Shown here piece after piece: positions 32,002-36,439 of a stretch of DNA of 36,439 nucleotides; the first letter of the stretch is position 1, and the number at the start of each line of letters is the position of its first letter. Source of the stretch: Bdellovibrionales bacterium (GTDB lineage Bacteria; Bdellovibrionota; Bdellovibrionia; Bdellovibrionales; UBA1609). The stretch spans positions 1 through 36,439 of the forward strand of contig JAGRAE010000008.1 in the NCBI GenBank assembly GCA_020435005.1, given 5' to 3'. The notes beneath the pieces were generated by a model that was not told where the DNA came from, did not search any database, and saw only the letters and a program-made list of their open reading frames with translations. A program made the translations under genes and the position numbers.

Positions 32002-33038
32002 CTACTGAAATCTTCGGGTAGTGACCTTGGTGAGGGCCCTAGTGTTTGAGGGCTTAATTCCCCTTTCTTAAGTTTTTGAATACCTGCGAAACCCACCATG
32101 GCAGCATTATCTGTGCAGAATTTTAACTTAGGGAAAAAATACGATAAATTTTTTTCATGTGCCCACTTGGCAACCTCACTCCTCAATAAAGAGTTGGCAG
32201 AAACTCCTCCAGTAACAGATATAGGGATATTCGAAAACTGTTCATGAGCTTGTTTCAGCTTTGACACTAGAACATCAACTATCGCCTGTTGATAGCTAGC
32301 ACAAATATCTGGAGTAATATTTTTTATCTCTTCCATGCTGAGTTGAGATATTTCCTTTAAAGCAGCTGTTTTCAAGCCAGAGAAACTAAAATCTAATGTG
32401 CTTGTTCTTATCATTGGTCTTGGAAAGCTATACTTATTTGAATTACCAAGCTTTGCTTTTTGATCTATTACATATCCTCCGGGATAACCTAAACCCATCA
32501 TTTTAGCAAATTTATCAAAGGCTTCACCTGCAGCATCATCTATTGTATGACCTAAGATTTTATATTGTCCAACCCCTGTTACATGCACTAATTGTGTGTG
32601 ACCACCGCTCACTATAAGACTTAAAAATTCACTAGGTATTTCTACTTTTTCTTCTTCATTTTCGAAAACAAATGGTGCCCATATATGACCTTCAATATGA
32701 TTAATACCTATAAAATTTTTTTGAAGTGTCCATGCTAAAGTTTTTACGGTTACTAAACCTACAATCAATGAACCTACTAAGCCAGGACGACTAGTCACCA
32801 CAAGCCCTGATATATCTTCCCATTTATAATTTATTTGCTCTAATGTTTTATTGATTAACGGGATTAATTTTTCAGAATGGCTTCTCCCTGCAATCTCAGG
32901 AACTACTCCACCAAATGGTTCATGTACATCATCTTGATTTGCAGACAACATTGCTTCTACTAAACCATCTTCTTTTACAATAGCAACAGATGTGTCATCG
33001 CAACTTGTTTCAACAGCAAGAACTCTTTTATATTTCAT
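31998..33038 (-). CDS. tsaD: tRNA N6-adenosine threonylcarbamoyltransferase TsaD
   Basis: Transfers the threonylcarbamoyl group to A37 of ANN-decoding tRNAs together with TsaB, TsaE and threonylcarbamoyl-AMP from TsaC. The 346-residue protein carries the metal-binding HIEGHIWAPF, the nucleotide-binding VSGGHTQLVHV, DDAAGEAFDKFAKMMGLGYPG, and SVTGGVSANSLLR plus FCTDNAAMVGFAG. It overlaps cpoB by one base (TAATG) upstream and rsmA by 4 bp downstream. Neither tsaB nor tsaE is in this window. Confidence 0.95.
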   Translation of the reverse strand: MKYKRVLAVETSCDDTSVAIVKEDGLVEAMLSANQDDVHEPFGGVVPEIAGRSHSEKLIPLINKTLEQINYKWEDISGLVVTSRPGLVGSLIVGLVTVKTLAWTLQKNFIGINHIEGHIWAPFVFENEEEKVEIPSEFLSLIVSGGHTQLVHVTGVGQYKILGHTIDDAAGEAFDKFAKMMGLGYPGGYVIDQKAKLGNSNKYSFPRPMIRTSTLDFSFSGLKTAALKEISQLSMEEIKNITPDICASYQQAIVDVLVSKLKQAHEQFSNIPISVTGGVSANSLLRSEVAKWAHEKNLSYFFPKLKFCTDNAAMVGFAGIQKLKKGELSPQTLGPSPRSLPEDFSR

Positions 33039-33688
33039 TACTTTATATTCTTTAAGCGATATTCAGCTTTGGATGCTGTTCGACTTTTTGGAAATTTATC
33101 CAAAACTTCTTGGTAAAACGCTTTAGCTTCTGTCTTCATTCCCATTTCTTGAAAGCAAACGCCAATTTTATAGGATGCCTCAGCATAGTATTTACCTTTA
33201 GGGTTTAAATCACGATACTTTTGATAGTTTACAGCGGCTTGTTTCCATTTTTTATTTCCAAAATCAATTTCAGCTTGTTGGTAGTTTCCTTTAGTTGCAT
33301 TTGTTGTCGACGATTTACTAGACTTTTTAGCTTTTAGTCCTTCAATCTCTACACTCATTTTTTGCAATTCTGCTTCGATTTTTAATAAAGCATCCTGAAT
33401 CACTTTAAACTTGTTTTCTAAAAGTTCATCATCCAATTTTTTCTTTTCTTCATTTTTCGCTATTGCTTCTCTAAAATATCTTGAGTCATTTTCTAAGACT
33501 TCAATTCGGCCATTAAATTGTCTTAATTGATTTTCAAAGTCTTCAAGTCTTGTATCTGTATCGGCTTTTGCCTGCTGAATACTTGAGACCTGTGTTTGAA
33601 GCGTTGATTGTTCTTTTAATTGAGAACGTGTTGTAAAACAACCAGATATAAAAATAGCCATGACTATCATCCATACAAAATTCTTCAT
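33038..33688 (-). CDS. cpoB: CpoB (YbgF)-like coiled-coil TPR lipoprotein
   Basis: In E. coli, CpoB links the Tol-Pal envelope system to PBP1B activity. Here the 216-residue protein has a lipobox ISGC (Cys17), a coiled-coil region of about 80 residues (LQTQVSSIQQAKADTDTRLE and onward), a Ser/Thr linker and C-terminal TPRs: GNYQQAEIDFGNKKWKQAAV, YAEASYKIGVCFQEMGM, KAFYQEVLDKFPKS. E. coli CpoB is soluble and periplasmic; the lipid anchor here is a variant. It overlaps the upstream DUF4398 gene by 4 bp and tsaD by one base. Confidence 0.88.
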   Translation of the reverse strand: MKNFVWMIVMAIFISGCFTTRSQLKEQSTLQTQVSSIQQAKADTDTRLEDFENQLRQFNGRIEVLENDSRYFREAIAKNEEKKKLDDELLENKFKVIQDALLKIEAELQKMSVEIEGLKAKKSSKSSTTNATKGNYQQAEIDFGNKKWKQAAVNYQKYRDLNPKGKYYAEASYKIGVCFQEMGMKTEAKAFYQEVLDKFPKSRTASKAEYRLKNIK

Positions 33689-34023
33689 GGATAACCTTCT
33701 CCTGATTTAAACTTTTTAAGCCTTGTAGAATTTTCGGCCTTCTCAGCGTATATCTTAGCCTGGACAAAAAATTCTTTGGCATCATAATTATAGTTACTTT
33801 TTATTGCATTTTCACCTTTACGGTAATTTTCTTCAGCTCTATACCAATATCCCGCTGCAAAGCTTACAGCTCCGGATTCTTTAGCTGCATCTAGTGCTAC
33901 TTTTGCTAATACCATTTCTTCTATAGGTTTAGGGCCAGCACAACTTATTGTCGTAAAAAAAATAAAAAAGGCCGACACTTGTAAAATGTCGGCCAGTCTT
34001 AATGTTTTCAAAAGTTTCATCAT
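33685..34023 (-). CDS. DUF4398-type small lipoprotein
   Basis: The 112-residue product has a lipoprotein signal peptide with a relaxed lipobox TISC (Cys28). A helical domain follows that resembles DUF4398: EEMVLAKVALDAAKESGA, YWYRAEENYRKGENAI, and AKIYAEKAENSTRLKK. Such proteins commonly accompany Pal and CpoB/YbgF in Deltaproteobacteria-like genomes and probably add a helical hairpin to the same envelope complex. It starts the base after pal ends and overlaps cpoB by 4 bp. Confidence 0.8.
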   Translation of the reverse strand: MMKLLKTLRLADILQVSAFFIFFTTISCAGPKPIEEMVLAKVALDAAKESGAVSFAAGYWYRAEENYRKGENAIKSNYNYDAKEFFVQAKIYAEKAENSTRLKKFKSGEGYP

Positions 34024-34536
34024 CTACTTTGGAAGCGGAACAAAATTTGCCCGACGGTTACGTGAATGTGCTTCATCTGAAGAGCCATTATCAATAGTTT
34101 TTTCTTCACCATAACTTATAATAGTTAATCTTTTAGGATCTACACCTAAACTAACCATATAGTTTTTTACTGATTTAGCTCTTCTTTCACCAAGAGCTAA
34201 ATTATATTCAACCGAACCGCGCACATCACAGTGACCTTCAATCTGTACGACAACATCTGTATTATCTTTAATCCAATTTGCATTTTCTTTTAGCAATGTA
34301 CGAGCTTTGTTAGTTAAGTTAGATTGGTCATAATCAAAATTAACTGTGTTCAATCCAGGAATTTTACCGCTATCACTACCTTCAGGGTCAAAATTCATAG
34401 ATTGACTGGAAATGGCAGCATCAGGCTCACCACCCGGAACAGCACCACTTTCTTCACCTTGTTTAGGTTTTTGACTACAAGAAATACTAAATGCCAGGGC
34501 GCAAACACATAAAGCAAAGAAACTTTTTTTGATCAT
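34024..34536 (-). CDS. pal: Peptidoglycan-associated lipoprotein Pal
   Basis: Anchors the outer membrane to peptidoglycan. From ATG 34536 the product is 170 residues: a signal peptide with relaxed lipobox SISC (Cys20), an acidic linker, and an OmpA-C domain with VNFDYDQSNLTNKARTLL, VVQIEGHCDVRGSVEYNLAL, GERRAKSVKNYM and ISYGEEKT. Asp and Arg needed for diaminopimelate binding are present. AAGGAG 8 nt upstream fixes the start; a longer in-frame ATG at 34584 would lie upstream of the ribosome binding site and adds 16 residues. TolA, TolB, TolQ and TolR are not in the window. It leads a six-gene overlapping cluster. Confidence 0.93.
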   Translation of the reverse strand: MIKKSFFALCVCALAFSISCSQKPKQGEESGAVPGGEPDAAISSQSMNFDPEGSDSGKIPGLNTVNFDYDQSNLTNKARTLLKENANWIKDNTDVVVQIEGHCDVRGSVEYNLALGERRAKSVKNYMVSLGVDPKRLTIISYGEEKTIDNGSSDEAHSRNRRANFVPLPK

Positions 34537-34563
34537 AACATAAACTCCTTTAATCACTTGCCT

Positions 34564-34591
34564 ATTGTAAAAAAGCCCCTTCAAATGTCAA
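34564..34591 (-). promoter_or_regulatory. Consensus promoter for the pal cluster
   Basis: On the minus strand TTGACA (34591-34586), a 16-nt spacer, and TACAAT (34569-34564) match the sigma-70 consensus at 11 of 12 positions. The predicted transcript starts near 34557, just before AAGGAG and ATG 34536. Confidence 0.75.
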
Positions 34592-34633
34592 ACGCCATAA
34601 AAATTGACTACCAGCAAAATAAATAAAAATAAA

Positions 34634-34653
34634 TCTTGAACAATTGTTCGAGA
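34634..34653. promoter_or_regulatory. GAAC-N4-GTTC palindrome, candidate LexA/SOS-type operator for ssb
   Basis: TCTTGAACAATTGTTCGAGA is a 20-bp inverted repeat with one T-G mismatch. Its core GAACAATTGTTC fits the GAAC-N4-GTTC operator of Gram-positive-type LexA. It is 93 bp upstream of ATG 34746 of ssb and about 98 bp from pal. The reported Bdellovibrio LexA box is different (TTAC-N3-GTAA), so the regulator is uncertain. Confidence 0.4.
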
Positions 34654-34745
34654 CTCGGTGAAGCCCTTTCTCTGGTCTCTTCTATTAATAAATAAAATAT
34701 GGCAATAGTTTGCTTTCCTCTTAATGATATTAAAAGGAGAAAACA

Positions 34746-35111
34746 ATGAGTATAAATAGAGTTTTTTTATCAGGACGCTTGGGTCAGACACCCGAATTAA
34801 GAACTACTGATCAGGGTAAGGCGTATACAATACTAAAAATCGCAACTAACAGGTATTATTCTAGTGAAGACCAACAGTTAGAGGCTAAAACAGATTGGCA
34901 CGATGTGTTTGTTTGGGGAAAACAGGGCGAGAACTGCCACAGGTATTTATCCCGTGGACAAGCTGTCAGTATTGAAGGATTTTTAAAAAGCTACAAATCT
35001 ATTGAAAATGAACGTGAAAATTATCAAAAAACTATAATTCAAGCTTTACATGTAGACTTTTTAAGTTCAAAACCGGATACACAAAACTTGACAAGCAAGA
35101 TCAAAAGCTGA
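34746..35111 (+). CDS. ssb: Single-stranded DNA-binding protein, short form
   Basis: The 121-residue product is an OB-fold SSB: MSINRVFLSGRLGQTPELR, KTDWHDVFVWGKQGENCHRY, then LSRGQAVSIEGFLKSYKS. It coats single-stranded DNA in replication and repair. The typical flexible linker and the acidic tip (DDDIPF-like) that recruits partner enzymes are missing; the chain ends TSKIKS. That suggests an auxiliary SSB instead of the main replicative one. AAAGGAG lies about 5 nt before the start ATG. A GAAC-N4-GTTC palindrome lies upstream. Confidence 0.88.
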   Translation: MSINRVFLSGRLGQTPELRTTDQGKAYTILKIATNRYYSSEDQQLEAKTDWHDVFVWGKQGENCHRYLSRGQAVSIEGFLKSYKSIENERENYQKTIIQALHVDFLSSKPDTQNLTSKIKS

Positions 35112-35150
35112 AACAATGATGCTATGCTGCATTTAACCTAAGGGGGCTTA

Positions 35151-35654
35151 TTGGAAAAATTAGATTGGATTAAAGACCTCTTACTTGAAGAACAAGACAA
35201 AGAGGTTAAGGGATTAGTTGATCTAAATATTGATACGCAACCGGCAACTTCCCTTAAAAAAGCATCTATATATTTTCTTCGAAGTCTAAAGCAGTCATTT
35301 ACTGAAGCCGCTGAGATATACAATGGTTTTCGTCAAAACGTATCTAACCAGATAAAAGTATATGGAGTTTCAAAGACGGATTCAGATTTCATGCTTTTTA
35401 GAAATAATGTTCAATTAATTTTTGCCCTTAGAGAGCCTGGGCTTATCCAGGTTTATTCTTCACAACTCAATACGGCCCTTGTTGGTGGGAGTGAACAGGG
35501 AGCTCCACCAGCATCTATTTTAAACCACAGCATTCGAGCTAGAATGGGTGCTTATGATGAACTTCAATGGACCTTTAAAGGAGAAGTTTTTCATCTAGAA
35601 AGTTTAGTTCGCTATTATTTTTCAATTTTTATACGCATGAGTGCTAATCATTAA
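35151..35654 (+). CDS. Conserved-looking cytoplasmic protein of unknown function
   Basis: TTG 35151 follows AAGGGGG (35140-35146), a strong ribosome binding site. The 167-residue product has no signal peptide or membrane helix. It opens with a helical acidic N-terminus (MEKLDWIKDLLLEEQDKEVK), a helix KASIYFLRSLKQSFTEAAEI, and then a beta-rich segment (DFMLFRNNVQLIFALREPGL). I recognise no family. It is 39 bp downstream of ssb and may be co-transcribed with it. Confidence 0.7.
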   Translation: MEKLDWIKDLLLEEQDKEVKGLVDLNIDTQPATSLKKASIYFLRSLKQSFTEAAEIYNGFRQNVSNQIKVYGVSKTDSDFMLFRNNVQLIFALREPGLIQVYSSQLNTALVGGSEQGAPPASILNHSIRARMGAYDELQWTFKGEVFHLESLVRYYFSIFIRMSANH

Positions 35655-36041
35655 AGACAGTTACAATTTCGTGTTGGTATCGGCAAACAGCCATCTTTGA
35701 ATCTAATTTTGTTTAGCTCTCACTCAACATATTTCATTAGGTCTCAATTCGCTCCCTTAATGCAATCGCCAAATTTTACTAGATCGCTCCCTTTAATTGT
35801 GCGGATACATCTTGATATTACGCTCTCTAAATTCCTTTTTTTACTTTGTAGTTTGATAATTCGAGCGTTACTTCTCGAGTCTTTATTTTGAGAAGTCCAC
35901 AACGAGCACAAATTCTACTTTATATGATGGGTTTTAACGAGGCGTGAGAATTTCAATCCGCAATAAACAGGAGCAGTTAGAATTTGACTGCCTATTTTGG
36001 TGACACTCCTTCATTCATTCTTTTTTTACTTGGTTCTCAAC
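35655..36041. other. Gene-poor stretch between the 35151 gene and the HNH gene, with 35-bp-spaced short repeats
   Basis: No convincing coding region or RNA gene is seen. The sequence holds related motifs TAGCTCTC (35714), TCGCTCCCTTAAT (35749), TCGCTCCCTTTAAT (35784) and ACGCTCTCTAAAT (35820), at steps of 35, 35 and 36 bp. A 7-bp inverted repeat ACTTCTC/GAGAAGT lies at 35870-35876 and 35890-35896. A 64-residue open frame at 35697-35891 has no coding character. Confidence 0.45.
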
Positions 36042-36439
36042 CTAATTCAGGCCAAATATTCTTATAGCCTGTCGTTGATTACAGGGCTGACATAAAAGCC
36101 TCAAATTCTCAGTGTTGGCTTCACCCCCCAGTGCTACCGGTTTCACGTGGTCTATATGCAGATGTTGTCTACTACCACACTTCGTACACTGGCCATCATC
36201 TCTTTGCCAAATGTGATACTTTAGCTTTTTAGAAATATAACGCGGGTTTTTGTTTTTTGGCTGAATAACTTTTATATCAGATTCTTTTTTATCTTGATTT
36301 CTGCCAACTCTGTCATCTCTACTATCTTTTTTATCTAGATCTTTACTAATTAATTCACTTCTATCTTTTCTATCAGAATCTTTCGTTTTTGTGGTTTTAT
36401 ATGGCACAGACTTTTCTAAATTATTTATCGCGAGCTCGT
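36042..36439 (-). CDS. HNH endonuclease-domain protein, 5' end cut by the window edge
   Basis: The C-terminal part carries an HNH (beta-beta-alpha metal) nuclease domain: CTKCGS, LHIDHVKPVALGGEANTEN, LLCQPCNQRQA. Two CxxC pairs bind a structural zinc, and HIDH supplies the catalytic His. Before it lies a long Asp/Lys/Arg-rich linker. A GTG at 36407 could start a 121-residue protein, but the frame stays open to the window edge (…ELAINNLEKSVPYK…), so the gene likely begins outside and this is only its end. Stand-alone HNH proteins of this layout are frequent in Bdellovibrio-like genomes, often as several copies; their function is not settled. Stop codon TAG lies at 36042-36044. Confidence 0.8.
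   Translation of the reverse strand, partial: ELAINNLEKSVPYKTTKTKDSDRKDRSELISKDLDKKDSRDDRVGRNQDKKESDIKVIQPKNKNPRYISKKLKYHIWQRDDGQCTKCGSRQHLHIDHVKPVALGGEANTENLRLLCQPCNQRQAIRIFGLN

Noticed and set aside
34537-34584. Longer Pal starting at 34584
   Set aside because: It would begin upstream of the predicted transcription start and adds residues before a well-formed lipoprotein signal peptide.
34650-34680. tRNA-like or small RNA element around GAGAC...GTCTC
   Set aside because: Only a 5-bp stem with a long loop; no cloverleaf or T tract.
35714-35832. A CRISPR array
   Set aside because: The repeated units are only 8-13 bp and imperfect, and there are no cas genes; spacing alone is not enough.
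35697-35891. 64-residue open reading frame in the gene-poor stretch
   Set aside because: No ribosome binding site, no recognisable sequence pattern and overlap with short repeats; probably non-coding.
35994-36041. Terminator formed by GCAGT/ACTGC near 35975-35995 before the HNH gene end
   Set aside because: Five base pairs around a 9-nt loop with no T run on the minus strand; too weak to call.

Overview
The window is about 36.4 kb of AT-rich, gene-dense bacterial chromosome. Several things point to a flagellated Gram-negative predator-type bacterium of the Bdellovibrionota (Bdellovibrio-like). These are motAB, Pal and CpoB-type envelope lipoproteins, many lipoproteins with relaxed lipoboxes, numerous secreted proteins of unknown family, HAMP/PP2C/GGDEF signalling proteins, and the gene order pal - DUF4398 - cpoB - tsaD - rsmA - smpB. 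The taxonomic call is an inference from gene content. No rRNA, tRNA, CRISPR array, insertion sequence or prophage is visible. Both ends cut a gene: rsmH at the left and an HNH-nuclease gene at the right.

Layout. (1) 1-4181: rsmH runs off the left edge and is divergent from a row of four forward genes: a zinc-ribbon membrane protein, thymidine kinase, hypoxanthine phosphoribosyltransferase and an exported unknown. (2) 4182-9016: a secreted HExxH metalloprotease whose ribosome binding site sits in a hairpin loop, then on the minus strand dacB - mltD (peptidoglycan hydrolases) and an exported methyltransferase-like protein. (3) 9096-12569: a forward operon of an OppA-like lipoprotein, a response-regulator diguanylate cyclase, and signal peptidase II fused to a HAMP module. 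(4) 12572-14908: minus-strand secreted Cys-containing unknown and a DEDDh exonuclease with a C-terminal WYL-like domain. (5) 14978-20202: an RND efflux pump, then minus-strand trkH-trkA potassium uptake. (6) 20311-24016: minus-strand motA-motB, with dsbD divergent and preceded by a perfect flagellar sigma-28 promoter match. (7) 24025-30814: coiled-coil protein, RluB-type pseudouridine synthase, HAMP-PP2C phosphatase, HEAT-like membrane protein, FecR-like protein, a lipoprotein with exact 11-residue aromatic repeats, and a small HAMP membrane protein. (8) 30756-34536: the tightly overlapped minus-strand pal to smpB cluster. (9) 34746-36439: ssb, an unknown gene, a gene-poor stretch and the truncated HNH gene.

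How the parts fit. Much of the window concerns the cell envelope: peptidoglycan cleavage, lipoprotein maturation, Pal/CpoB, RND export, periplasmic thiol reduction and the flagellar stator. It is mixed with membrane-linked signalling. The observations I rate most worth a second look are the LspA-HAMP fusion (its HAMP half matches a stand-alone HAMP protein elsewhere in the window), the hendecad lipoprotein, the loop-presented ribosome binding site of the metalloprotease, a GAAC-N4-GTTC palindrome upstream of ssb, the sigma-28 site in front of dsbD, and a GACT-NN-AGTC palindrome recurring about 65-95 bp upstream of several start codons. I did not find a clearly new multi-gene defence or conflict system.
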